The position numbers and the translations under genes were made by a program. Under the pieces are notes generated by a model that ran no database searches, had not been told where the DNA came from, and saw nothing but the letters and a program-made list of their open reading frames with translations. DNA of 64,000 bases from an uncultured Opitutaceae bacterium (GTDB lineage Bacteria > Verrucomicrobiota > Verrucomicrobiia > Opitutales > Opitutaceae): the NCBI GenBank assembly GCA_903890485.1, contig CAITBM010000026.1:1-64000 (forward strand), read 5' to 3'. Below, piece by piece: positions 1 to 8,598 of this stretch (the first letter of the stretch is position 1; the number at the start of each line of letters is the position of its first letter).

Positions 1-7
1 AACTATA

Positions 8-65
8 TCCATCCCTGGCTCCGGTCAGGCCCGCCGAGCCGGGCCTTCCCTCCGCCAGGGATGGA
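8..65. repeat. Long imperfect inverted repeat (hairpin)
   Basis: A perfect 12-base inverted repeat pairs positions 8-19 (TCCATCCCTGGC) with 54-65 (GCCAGGGATGGA). A second perfect 7-base pair lies inside it, 27-33 (AGGCCCG) with 40-46 (CGGGCCT). Together they form a two-tier hairpin of about 58 bases without a T tract. It lies immediately upstream of the truncated receiver gene, so it may be a terminator, an intergenic repeat unit or a rearrangement scar. The function is not known. Confidence 0.6.
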
Positions 66-128
66 CAACCAGCGTCAGTTGTATCAACATCAACATATCC
101 AGACCGACTCAAAGGGTGACTCGAAAAG

Positions 129-794
129 GTGGATCCGCTCAATCGGATGGACGGGCTTCAGCTGGCGGCGGAAGTCCGCTCGATCGATCGACGGATGCAG
201 CTTCCGCTGATTCTCCTCAATTCCATGGCCGATGGCGCGGCGCGACCCGAATTCGCCGGACAGATCAACAAGCCGCTCAAGCCCGACAGGCTGTTTTCGC
301 TGATTGACCGGGTGCTAAACTCGGTTGGCGGCTCGGGTAGTGCCCAAGAGGTCTCGACCCCGAGTGAGCCTGCTGTCTCGCTTTCGAGCCTGCGCGTACT
401 CCTGGTCGAGGACAACCTCGTCAATCAGCGCGTCGCGATGATGCTCCTGGCCAAGATCGGGGTACACCCGCGCCTCGTGAGTAACGGCGCAGAGGCGCTG
501 GATGCCATCAACGAGCAGCCGTACGATTTCATCCTCATGGACATGGAAATGCCCGTGATGGACGGCTGCGAAGCCACCCGTAAGATCCGCGAGCGGGGCG
601 ATAGCAAGAGGCCGTGGATCGTGGCGCTCACGGCAAATGCGATGAACAGCGACCGCCGCCGGGCCTTTGATGCGGGCATGAATGATTTTGTCTCGAAGCC
701 GATCAAGCTGTCTGACCTTCAGTCGGCGTTTGAGCGGGCGGCGGAGAGCATGGAGGCCGACGCGACGTCCGCCGCGTCCGCAAGCGCTGCGTAA
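129..794 (+). pseudogene. C-terminal remnant of hybrid histidine kinase (two receiver domains)
   Basis: The product carries about one and a half response-regulator receiver domains. Residues 1-65 look like the second half of a receiver: an MDG turn at residues 7-9, then a helix and a 'NKPLK' lysine loop, with the first three strands missing. A complete receiver follows at about 88-205, with the acidic pair 'VEDN', the phosphoacceptor in 'LMDMEMPVMDG', and the conserved lysine in 'SKPI'. This arrangement is the C-terminus of a hybrid sensor kinase. An in-frame stop at 117-119 precedes the GTG used here, and no kinase, HAMP or sensor sequence appears upstream in any frame, so it is called a 5'-truncated remnant. 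It could still be expressed from the GTG at 129 as a tandem-receiver protein. The tail is alanine-rich. Confidence 0.65.
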
Positions 795-877
795 GCCGGT
801 CGCCGTTCCGCCGCATTGGTTTGCGTCGCGCTTGATCGGTGGCACGATCGGGCCTGAACCCCCAACCCATCCCTTCC

Positions 878-1966
878 ATGAGAAGCCTGTTCTCTTGTGC
901 TCTGATTTCCATGCTGGCTGTCGCAAGTCTTGCGATGGCCGACCCAGTTGCCGCGCCCAAGCCGGCCAAGAAATCCGTTTGGGAGGGAAACGGTCCCCCT
1001 CATTTCGGGGTCAACCCAAAGGCTTCCCTCCTGCAGAGGATATCGGTGCGCGGGAACCGGTTTGTGGACCCGGCCGGCAAGCCGGTGCTTTTTCGCGGGC
1101 TCTCGATTGCCGACCCCGACAAGATCGACGAGGAAGGTCGCTGGAACCCCGGGCTCTTTGCGGCGATCAAGGACTTCGGTGCGAACCTAGTGAGGATCCC
1201 CGTTCATCCCGCTGCGTGGCGGGCCCGCGGTAAGGAGGACTACCTGAAGCTCCTCGACCAGGCTGTCGACTGGAGCACCGACCAGGGCATGCACGTGATC
1301 ATTGACTGGCATTCCATAGGCAACCTGGGCAGCGGCATGTTCCAGGACCCTTCGTACAACACGGACAAGAAGGAGACCCTGGACTTCTGGAGAACGATCG
1401 CCGCGCACTTCCACGGGAACCACACGGTGGCCTTCTACGAGCTCTTCAACGAGCCGACCCTCTTCAACGGTAAGCTCGGGGTCATGAGCTGGACGCAGTG
1501 GAAAGAGCTGAATGAGGAGATGATCACGGTTGTCCGCGCTTGGGACGGCGAGGCTGTGCCCCTGGTGGCCGGGTTTGACTGGGCCTATGACCTGACGCCC
1601 CTGAGAAACGAGCCGGTGCGGGCCGAGGGAATCGGTTATGTGGTCCATCCCTATCCCTTTAAGAGGCAACAGCCGTGGGAGCCGAGGTGGGAGGAGGACT
1701 TCGCCTTTGCCGCCGGCAACTATCCGCTGATCGCCACGGAAATCGGCTTCGATGCAAAACCGGGGGAGGCGGACGATCCCGATCGCTATGGGGCCCGCAT
1801 CACAACCTTTCTCGAGGAACGAGGGATCAGCTGGATGGCCTGGGTCTTCGACCCGAAATGGGGGCCTGCGATGCTGAAGAGCTTTGACGGCTACGAGCGC
1901 TCGGCAAGCGGCGAGCTTTTTAGCCGGGCGATGCATCGCCCCGCGGCGCCCCTCATTTCGAAGTGA
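878..1966 (+). CDS. Secreted GH5-family glycoside hydrolase (endoglucanase-like)
   Basis: A 362-residue secreted glycosidase. The ATG at 878 is chosen because it starts a clean signal peptide (MRSLFSCALISMLAVASLAMA); a GTG at 839 would add 13 residues with no signal character. Residues 55-345 show the GH5 TIM-barrel pattern: 'VLFRGLSI' in strand 1, 'NLVRIPVH' around 103, 'VIIDWHS' around 140, the acid/base glutamate in 'FNEP' (E192), a histidine in 'VVHPYPF' (H257), and the nucleophile glutamate in 'ATEIGF' (E288). Retaining hydrolysis of a beta-linked polysaccharide is expected; the exact substrate (cellulose, mannan or other) cannot be told from sequence. The gene stands alone, converging on a permease gene with a 19-base gap. 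No cellulose-binding module is attached. Confidence 0.85.
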   Translation: MRSLFSCALISMLAVASLAMADPVAAPKPAKKSVWEGNGPPHFGVNPKASLLQRISVRGNRFVDPAGKPVLFRGLSIADPDKIDEEGRWNPGLFAAIKDFGANLVRIPVHPAAWRARGKEDYLKLLDQAVDWSTDQGMHVIIDWHSIGNLGSGMFQDPSYNTDKKETLDFWRTIAAHFHGNHTVAFYELFNEPTLFNGKLGVMSWTQWKELNEEMITVVRAWDGEAVPLVAGFDWAYDLTPLRNEPVRAEGIGYVVHPYPFKRQQPWEPRWEEDFAFAAGNYPLIATEIGFDAKPGEADDPDRYGARITTFLEERGISWMAWVFDPKWGPAMLKSFDGYERSASGELFSRAMHRPAAPLISK

Positions 1967-1985
1967 CGGGTGCCCCGCCGGAGGG

Positions 1986-3584
1986 CTAGGTCCGGGACTG
2001 CCCGCCAGCGTCGTCGCGCTGCAGTGAAAGCAGCGCCACGACAACGGCAAGAACCGCATAGGCCGCGGTGAACTGGAACGCGAGCGTGCGCGGGACCCCG
2101 GAAAGGCTCCACGGCAGATAGAGCCCGCCTCCCTGCTCAACCGAGTGGATGACCCCGAAGAACGTCATCACCGAACCCGCAAGGAGGGTCGCTATCGCAG
2201 CCCCTGTCCGCTTGTCCACCATCGCCGCCAGGAATCCCGCCCAGATCATCGACGTGATGATAAACCCGTTTCCGAGGGCCACGATGACCCCCAACTCCGG
2301 CATACCCTGCGCGGTCGATATGAGAAGCTCGTTGAAATGGTCCGGAGAAACATAGGCGGGGTTGCCAAGCTCGATTGCCAGCAGCCGGGCAATCGCGGGA
2401 AAGAAACTGAAAACGACGGCGGCGGCATGCCTCCCCGGCGAGGCCTCGAACGCCTGGGCGGTGATGTCGATCGATACGAAGACCAGGATCGGCGCAAGCA
2501 CGGCCAGGGGCACGAGCTCGACCAGGTTGGACAGGTACCCGAAGATGCCGCCAAGGCCGACAAAGACGCCGGTAAGGAGCGTGTACCCGCACCGCGCCCC
2601 CATCTTCTTGTAGGCGGGCTGCCCGATATAGGGAGTGGTCTGGGCGACGCCCCCGCACAGGCCGGCCACGAGGGTGGCGAAGGCCTCGGTGAGGAGGACG
2701 TCTCGCGTGCTGTAGTCGTCGCCTGCCACGCGGGCACTCTCGGTCACATTGATCCCGCCGATCACCATCAGGAGCCCGAAGGGAAGGATGAGCGGGAGGT
2801 ACGGGACGGTTGAGGCCAGGCCGTCGACAAAGCCGAGGGAGGGAAGGGGAAGGGCGAAGCGGAGGGTCACCGCACCCGGGGGCCTGTAGCCCGGACCGGC
2901 CAGCCCCATCGGCCCCAGCGTGTAGTAGAGAGCAAGCCCGAGTAGGACCGCAGCGAGAACCCCGGGCACCTTCCCGGGAAGCGCTCCCTTCGCCACGACC
3001 GAGTACAGGACGATTCCCAGGGAAACAAAGCCGACGATGGGGACCTGCATCACCTCGACGATGGGCAGAAAGCCGATGAGCATCAGCGCGATCGCGGCTA
3101 TGGAGCCCAGGAGCCCTGCCCTCGGAACCACGCGGCCAACCCACGACCCGGCAAAGGAGAGCACGAACTTCAGAAGCCCCATCACCATCATTGAGGCCAT
3201 TCCGAGGTGCCAGGTGGCAATTGCTGCCGCGTGCTCGTCGAGCCCACCCTGTTTGAACCGGGTGAACGCGGGGCCGAGAACGAGGAGGGCGAGCCCTATT
3301 GTCGTGGGAGTGTCGATGCCCAGCGGCATCGCCGTGACGTCGCTTCGGCCTGTCCTCTTGGAAAGGCGGACGGCCATGGCGGTGTAGATTAGGTCTCCGA
3401 CCAATACCCCGAGCGCCGTCCCGGGAAACATGCGCGTAAAGACGATGTCCGCCGGGAACTTGAACAGCCCCACCATCACCGTGGCGAGAAACGCCATCAC
3501 GGCCAGGTTGTCCACCACCAGGCCGAAAAACCCATTGAGATCGCCCGCTAGGGACCAACGCCGCTGGACTTGGGAGCTTTGCAC
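1986..3584 (-). CDS. Xanthine/uracil-type (NCS2, AzgA-like) membrane permease
   Basis: A polytopic inner-membrane permease of about 532 residues with roughly 12-14 hydrophobic segments and almost no extramembrane sequence. The stretch 'GGVAQTTPYIGQPAYKKM' sits where AzgA-type purine permeases carry their TST..ES substrate loop, and the 'GGINVTESARVAGDDY' segment resembles the NCS2 central loop. Import of a purine or related base is therefore the best guess, but identity to characterised carriers was not testable. The GTG at 3584 is chosen; a TTG at 3620 would add 12 unlikely residues. It is transcribed divergently from an orphan binding-protein gene, with about 105 bases between the starts. 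A PuuD-like purine-catabolism protein is encoded elsewhere in this window (43885). Confidence 0.7.
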   Translation of the reverse strand: MQSSQVQRRWSLAGDLNGFFGLVVDNLAVMAFLATVMVGLFKFPADIVFTRMFPGTALGVLVGDLIYTAMAVRLSKRTGRSDVTAMPLGIDTPTTIGLALLVLGPAFTRFKQGGLDEHAAAIATWHLGMASMMVMGLLKFVLSFAGSWVGRVVPRAGLLGSIAAIALMLIGFLPIVEVMQVPIVGFVSLGIVLYSVVAKGALPGKVPGVLAAVLLGLALYYTLGPMGLAGPGYRPPGAVTLRFALPLPSLGFVDGLASTVPYLPLILPFGLLMVIGGINVTESARVAGDDYSTRDVLLTEAFATLVAGLCGGVAQTTPYIGQPAYKKMGARCGYTLLTGVFVGLGGIFGYLSNLVELVPLAVLAPILVFVSIDITAQAFEASPGRHAAAVVFSFFPAIARLLAIELGNPAYVSPDHFNELLISTAQGMPELGVIVALGNGFIITSMIWAGFLAAMVDKRTGAAIATLLAGSVMTFFGVIHSVEQGGGLYLPWSLSGVPRTLAFQFTAAYAVLAVVVALLSLQRDDAGGQSRT

Positions 3585-3689
3585 GGGGCCTGAGAAAAGA
3601 GGAAAACGGGCCCGATGCAAAGGCGGAGTAGCCTGCCGCGAGGATTCCGACTTTGTTTTGGGCCGCTTCGGGCATAGCGTGTGTACCCG

Positions 3690-4919
3690 ATGACCCGCGG
3701 ACGTACCAAGATTTCGAGATGTACCTTTTTCCTTTTGGGGCTCCGCCTGCTGGGCTCTGTGCCGGCTGTTTGGGCGGCCGATCCGATCAGGATAGGCTTC
3801 TTCATGTCGATGACGGGCCGCGATGCCTCCTTCGGCGAGGCTTCGCTGGACGGGGCCCGGATCGCGGTCGACGAGGTCAATGGCTCGGGCGGAGTACTCG
3901 GCCGACGGATCGAGCTGGTGGTCGAGGATGACCGGTCGCTGGCCGGAGAATCCGCAACGGCGGCAAAGAAACTCATCTCGAGGGACCAGGTAGTGGCCCT
4001 TGTTGGGGAGTGTTCGTCGGCCAGGACTCTGGAGGCCGCGGTGGTGGCCCAGGCAAGCGGGGTGCCGCTCGTTTCTCCGGCCTCCACGAACCCGCGGGTG
4101 ACCCAGGTCGGTGACGCGGTGTTTCGGGTGTGCTTCATCGATTCCTTCCAGGGCGAGGTGATGGCGACGTTTGCGCGCCGGGAACTGGGCCTAAGGCGGG
4201 CGGCTCTTCTGGTCGATGCCACGGCGCCCTACTCGGTGGGCCTGGCCGAGTATTTTGCAAAGACCTTCACGGAACTCGGGGGGGAGGTGGTCGCCAGCCA
4301 GAAATACACGGGGACCGACACCGATTTCAGGGCGCAGCTTACAGCGATTCGGGCGGCGCATCCCGATGCGATCTTCCTCCCGGGGTACTATGTGGCGGCT
4401 GGCCTTGTGGCCCGGCAGGCGAGGGACCTGGGCATTGCCGCGACGCTCCTGGGCGGCGACGGGTTCGAGGCCCCCCAACTCCTGCAGATCGGGGGCGAGG
4501 CGCTCAATGGCGCCTACTACTCCACCCACTTCTCCTCGGAGAACACCGGGGCCCTTTCGCGCTCCTTCGTCGCCGCCTTCCAGAAGCGGTTTGGGAGCGT
4601 CCCGAATGGACTTGCCGCGCTCACCTATGACGCCGTGAGGCTAGTCGCCGACGCGATACGACGAGCCGGCACGACGGAGAGGGGCGCACTCAGGGCGGCC
4701 CTAGCGGGCACGCGGGGGTTTCCCGGTGCGACCGGAACGACCTCGATCAATTCCCACCGCGATGCCGACAAGGATGCCGCGATCATCACCGTTCGCGACG
4801 GGGCCCTCAGGTACGTCGAGTCGATCCGGCCGGGGGCTGCCCGGCCGTCTCCCTCGCCGCTTGGCCGTGCCGCGGCACTGCCAACCATCCACTGGGCCTC
4901 GGTCTTCACGTCCCAGTAG
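3690..4919 (+). CDS. Branched-chain amino-acid-type ABC transporter substrate-binding protein (LivJ-like, orphan)
   Basis: About 409 residues. An N-terminal basic/hydrophobic signal ending near 'VWA' is followed by a type I periplasmic binding fold: 'IRIGFFMSMTGRDASFGEA' around 30-50, 'LVGECSSARTLEAA' around 105, 'VPLVSPASTNPRVT', and 'LGGDGF' in the second lobe. It would bind a small polar ligand (amino acid, urea or amide) in the periplasm. No permease or ATPase genes accompany it, so it is an orphan component. ATG 3690 is preferred to GTG 3681. The family-like sequence ends near residue 380 ('ALRYVESI'); the last 30 or so residues are read from DNA antisense to the conserved end of the GH127 gene, which suggests that the original stop codon is gone. 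Confidence 0.8.
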   Translation: MTRGRTKISRCTFFLLGLRLLGSVPAVWAADPIRIGFFMSMTGRDASFGEASLDGARIAVDEVNGSGGVLGRRIELVVEDDRSLAGESATAAKKLISRDQVVALVGECSSARTLEAAVVAQASGVPLVSPASTNPRVTQVGDAVFRVCFIDSFQGEVMATFARRELGLRRAALLVDATAPYSVGLAEYFAKTFTELGGEVVASQKYTGTDTDFRAQLTAIRAAHPDAIFLPGYYVAAGLVARQARDLGIAATLLGGDGFEAPQLLQIGGEALNGAYYSTHFSSENTGALSRSFVAAFQKRFGSVPNGLAALTYDAVRLVADAIRRAGTTERGALRAALAGTRGFPGATGTTSINSHRDADKDAAIITVRDGALRYVESIRPGAARPSPSPLGRAAALPTIHWASVFTSQ

Positions 4920-6799
4920 ACATTGTAGCGGTCGTAGCTGATCTGCCAAAAGGGGATGAGCGACACCTCGCTCGGCCGGCCCAGGCCCACGGAGTGAAAT
5001 CCCAGAGGCACATCCGTTGACCTGACCAGGTAGGACTCCACCGGGGCGTTGCCCCTCACCAGGGCCGGGACGCCGACGGGGGCCTCCTTGAAATTGTCAT
5101 GCTGGTCCACGGCGTAGGGGGACGTTGGGGTCCGGGGCGCGCCCCCGAGGTCCGCGGCGAGGACGAGCGGCCCGTAGAGGAAGGCGACCTTCGAGAGGTC
5201 ATCCGGCATCGACTCGGTGCGAAGTTTCATCGGCAGGGTGATGACCAGCCGGTCCCCCTTGGCCCATGTCCGCCGCAGTGTCGCGTACGACCCGGGCGTT
5301 CCGTCGGCCTCCAGGGCGGCTCCGTTCACGGCAAAGGTGACCGGGCCGGCGGCCCATCCCGGACAGCGGACCCGCAGGGTCAGTGGCGCCGCGGGCGCCG
5401 TCACAAAGGTCAGCGAAGTCGTGTCGGACTCGGGGTAGCCGGTCCTCTGTTCAATGACGACCCCCTTCTCCTTCCACGTGACCACCGAGGGGATGAAGAG
5501 GTTCACAAAGAGCTCGTCCGCCCCGCGGGAGTAGATCACTTCCCCGTACTTTGTGTGGTTCTCTATTCCGGTCCCGACGCAGCACCAGAACGAGTCCTCC
5601 GGGGTGCTGTACGTTTTGAAGAACCCGGGCTGCAGGGACATGAAATAGGTCACCATGCCGTGGGCGGGCTCCTGGGATGCAAGGATGTGGTTGTAGAGTC
5701 CCCGCTCGTAAAAATCGATGTACTCGGCCCTCGGGTCCCATCCGAAGACGTGCTCGGTGAGCTTGAGGATGTTGTAGGTGTTGCAGGTCTCGGCAGTGTC
5801 GGGACCGAGGTGCCGGGAGGTCGTCCCTTCCGGGAAGAAGTGCTCGTCCTCGCTGTTGCCCCCGATCACGTACGAGTGGTGGTGCGCAACCAGGCCCCAG
5901 AAATACTGGGCCATTTCCCGGGCGTCCTTGTCGCCTGTCGCCTCATAGGTCCTTGCCAGACCGATGATCTTGGGGATCTGCGTGTTGGCGTGCAGGCCCG
6001 GAAGTTGGTCGCGATGGGCGAGCAGGGGATCGAAGACCGCCCTGTGATAAAAGCGCCTGGATCCCTCCAGGTACTTGGGGTCGCCCGTGAGCACGTAGAG
6101 CTCGGCCAGCACATCCATCATCCCGCCGTGCTCAATCCCGAGCATGGCCTCCAGCTTGTCCGGGGGCAGCGCCGCCGTCATTCGGTCGGCCCAGTCCGCG
6201 AGCTTCAGGGCCACGTCGCGGGCCTGGGTGTTGCCGGTAAGGATCCACGCATCCTTGAGGCCGTTCAGCACCTTGTGCACAGTGTACCAAGGGGCCCAGG
6301 CGCCGCTCTTGAAGTTTCCCGGTGATTGGAACTCGACGAGCCCTTTTCCCATGTCGTGGAGCGTGGTGAACTCGTTGGGCGGAAGCCCGCCCACGTAGCC
6401 GTCCCCGTATGCCGCCTGACACGCAGCAAGCTCCGATACGATGTAGTCGATTCGCGCGTGGAGACGTGCGTCGCCGGTCGCGGAATACTGCTGGGAAGCC
6501 GCGGTAAGGTAGTGGCCGAGGGTGTGGCCGCTCACGCCTAGGCGCTCCCACCCACCGTAGCCCGGCGCCTTGGGGGGGAGGCCCGAGTAGAAGCGGAAGT
6601 TGTGGAGCAGCCTGTCGGGTTCCAGCGAGAGGAGGTAGGAGGCGTTGCGCTCCATGGCGCTCTTGAATGGGCTGTCCAGCAGGCGAACGTCCCCAAGCGA
6701 GAAGGGCCGGGCCGCCAGGGCTGGCGAGCCGCCAGGCTCGGCCTTTGACCCAACGGTGAGGACAACGAACATGGCAGTGAAGGCGATGCGCATTCTCAT
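4625..6799 (-). CDS. Secreted GH127-family beta-L-arabinofuranosidase (DUF1680), 3' end altered
   Basis: A 724-residue glycosidase with a short signal peptide (MRMRIAFTAMFVVLTVGSKA). The GH127 hallmarks are visible: 'SGHTLGHYL' in the first alpha/alpha-barrel helices, 'AETCNTYNILKL' (zinc-binding Glu and Cys) and 'FWCCVGTGIENH' (zinc Cys plus the nucleophile Cys), then a beta-sandwich ending in 'YDRYNVYWDV'. Members of the family release beta-L-arabinofuranose from plant glycans or glycoproteins, which fits the araBAD genes downstream. The domain normally stops soon after 'VYWDV'. Here about 75 extra residues of low-complexity sequence follow, encoded antisense to the binding-protein gene, so the native stop has probably been lost. 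Catalytic residues are intact. Confidence 0.82.
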   Translation of the reverse strand: MRMRIAFTAMFVVLTVGSKAEPGGSPALAARPFSLGDVRLLDSPFKSAMERNASYLLSLEPDRLLHNFRFYSGLPPKAPGYGGWERLGVSGHTLGHYLTAASQQYSATGDARLHARIDYIVSELAACQAAYGDGYVGGLPPNEFTTLHDMGKGLVEFQSPGNFKSGAWAPWYTVHKVLNGLKDAWILTGNTQARDVALKLADWADRMTAALPPDKLEAMLGIEHGGMMDVLAELYVLTGDPKYLEGSRRFYHRAVFDPLLAHRDQLPGLHANTQIPKIIGLARTYEATGDKDAREMAQYFWGLVAHHHSYVIGGNSEDEHFFPEGTTSRHLGPDTAETCNTYNILKLTEHVFGWDPRAEYIDFYERGLYNHILASQEPAHGMVTYFMSLQPGFFKTYSTPEDSFWCCVGTGIENHTKYGEVIYSRGADELFVNLFIPSVVTWKEKGVVIEQRTGYPESDTTSLTFVTAPAAPLTLRVRCPGWAAGPVTFAVNGAALEADGTPGSYATLRRTWAKGDRLVITLPMKLRTESMPDDLSKVAFLYGPLVLAADLGGAPRTPTSPYAVDQHDNFKEAPVGVPALVRGNAPVESYLVRSTDVPLGFHSVGLGRPSEVSLIPFWQISYDRYNVYWDVKTEAQWMVGSAAARPSGEGDGRAAPGRIDSTYLRAPSRTVMIAASLSASRWELIEVVPVAPGNPRVPARAALSAPLSVVPARRIASATSLTAS

Positions 6800-6846
6800 G
6801 GGGTCAAGTGATTGGTGCAGAAGCCCGCACGGGACTCGAGCCTTTC

Positions 6847-8568
6847 CTAGGCCGGTCCCTCCACCGCGAAAACCTCCACGGGTTCGTCCCGTCCCCTCAC
6901 CGGCGCAGCCCCCAGGTCGCGAACCCGGTAACTTCCCCTTGCGGCCTTGAGGGTCGAGGCGCTCACGAGGATATCGGCCTTGAACTGGGACATGCGGGTC
7001 AAGTCCTGCAGCCGGGCCGCAACGTTCACGCCGTCACCGACCACGGAGTAGTTGAGCCGCCGCGACGACCCGATGTTTCCCGCGATGATGCGGGAAGTGT
7101 TTATCCCGATGCCGAAGGAGAGCTTTGCACGCCCCTCGGTCGCGAGCTCCGCATTGAGGCGGGCGAGGGCCGATTGCATCTCTAGCGCCGCCAATATCGC
7201 GTTGTCCGCATGCCCGGGTTGGGTGACAGGGGCGCCGAATATGGCCATGATCGCGTCGCCGATGTACTTGTCCACTATCCCATGGTAGATCTCCACGATA
7301 CCGCTCATGCGGTCAAAATAGCGGTTCAGGAGGATGAGCACCTCCCTTGGGGGAAGCGACTCGCTCAGGCGTGTGAAGCTCCGGAGGTCGACAAAGAGCA
7401 CGGTCACCTCACGCTCCTCTCCGCCGAGGGCTCCGCCGTCCTTCATGAGCTGCGCGGCGACCTCCGGCGACACGTTCTTGTCGAGCAGGTCCCTCACCCG
7501 GTCTCTCTCGGCAAGTCCATCGCTCATGCGGTTGAATGCCGCAGCCAACTGGCCGATTTCATCGGCGCGGTTCAGGTCAAGGCGGGTGGCGTAGTCGCCG
7601 CTTGCAATCACCCGGGTGTGCTCGGCCAGTGACCTCAGTGGTCGGCTCAGGTTTCTGGCGAGGACGGCAGCCACAAGCGCCGCGGCAATCAGGGACGCGA
7701 TCAGCAGGATGAGAAGGAAACGTTCCAGCGGAAGCGAGGGCGCCAGTTCGGCGCGCAGGGAGCGCTGAAGGGCGATGGCTGCCCGTCCCGGGGTTACAAG
7801 AGGCAGCAGCGGGCGGTAGGCCGTCACATACGGCTCACCCGCCACCAGGACCGTGACGACGGCCGAGTCTCCCAAGGGCGTCTCGGTCTGTGGGGTCGCG
7901 CCCAGACCCAGCGTGGACTCGACCGGAAGCATGCTCTCCGACGCGCCGTAGTAGAACGTGACCTCGACTTGCGCATCGGATTTTAGCTCAAGCGCAAATC
8001 TTTGATCGATCGGCATGGCGAGACCGATCCATGCGACGATCTCGGGCTTGGGCGCGTAGATGGGTACGACCAGGAGAGCGTAGAGCTTTCCGTCGGGCGA
8101 GGCCTGCGGGAGGCGGGCGAATCCCGTGGCCTTGGGGTCCTCTGCCGCGGCTGCCACCTGCACCAGGTCCTGGAAGGGCTTGAGCGCCGCCTCCGGGAGA
8201 GGGCCGCCCGTGTCGCCGATGCGCACCCCCTCCGGCGAAATCAGGGTCATGAAAGGAACCCCCATGCGGACACTGTAGGAGCGCAGGGCCGAGCGGACCG
8301 TCGCCGGGTCGGGCTGGTCCTTAAGGAATAGCTGCCGGATCGAATAGTCGTCTGACATGAGGGCGGCACGGCCTGACAACTCCTGAAGCCTGGCGTCCAC
8401 CCGCCGGGCGAAGAGGCCCGCGCCTTTGACCAGGTTCTCGTGAATGCGGTCAACGGCGTTCCTGCGGTTTGCCCGCGTGACCAGCAGGTAGTCCGCGAAC
8501 TGGGCCGCGGCCACGACCCCAGCGAAGAGCAGCAAGAGCCGGGTGCCGTATCTCCTGAATTGGGGCAT
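6847..8568 (-). CDS. Membrane-bound class III adenylate cyclase with extracytoplasmic sensor and HAMP domain
   Basis: 573 residues: a transmembrane segment at about 9-30, a periplasmic sensor region of some 240 residues (Cache-like in size), a second transmembrane segment near 280-300, a HAMP domain ('NLSRPLRSLAEHTRVIASG'), then a class III cyclase domain from about 380. The catalytic set is complete: metal aspartates in 'LFVDLRSFT' and 'KYIGDAIMAIFG', the purine-specifying lysine of 'DKYIGD', the aspartate of 'VVGDGVN', and the Asn/Arg of 'VNVAARL'. It should make cAMP in response to a periplasmic signal. It is the last gene of a three-gene operon, 30 bases after the cupredoxin gene, so the cupredoxin or outer-membrane protein is a natural candidate for signal input. 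The Lys/Asp pair favours ATP over GTP. Confidence 0.88.
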   Translation of the reverse strand: MPQFRRYGTRLLLLFAGVVAAAQFADYLLVTRANRRNAVDRIHENLVKGAGLFARRVDARLQELSGRAALMSDDYSIRQLFLKDQPDPATVRSALRSYSVRMGVPFMTLISPEGVRIGDTGGPLPEAALKPFQDLVQVAAAAEDPKATGFARLPQASPDGKLYALLVVPIYAPKPEIVAWIGLAMPIDQRFALELKSDAQVEVTFYYGASESMLPVESTLGLGATPQTETPLGDSAVVTVLVAGEPYVTAYRPLLPLVTPGRAAIALQRSLRAELAPSLPLERFLLILLIASLIAAALVAAVLARNLSRPLRSLAEHTRVIASGDYATRLDLNRADEIGQLAAAFNRMSDGLAERDRVRDLLDKNVSPEVAAQLMKDGGALGGEEREVTVLFVDLRSFTRLSESLPPREVLILLNRYFDRMSGIVEIYHGIVDKYIGDAIMAIFGAPVTQPGHADNAILAALEMQSALARLNAELATEGRAKLSFGIGINTSRIIAGNIGSSRRLNYSVVGDGVNVAARLQDLTRMSQFKADILVSASTLKAARGSYRVRDLGAAPVRGRDEPVEVFAVEGPA

Positions 8569-8598
8569 TTTGGAGGTGGGTGCTCCCCGGGGACCGGC

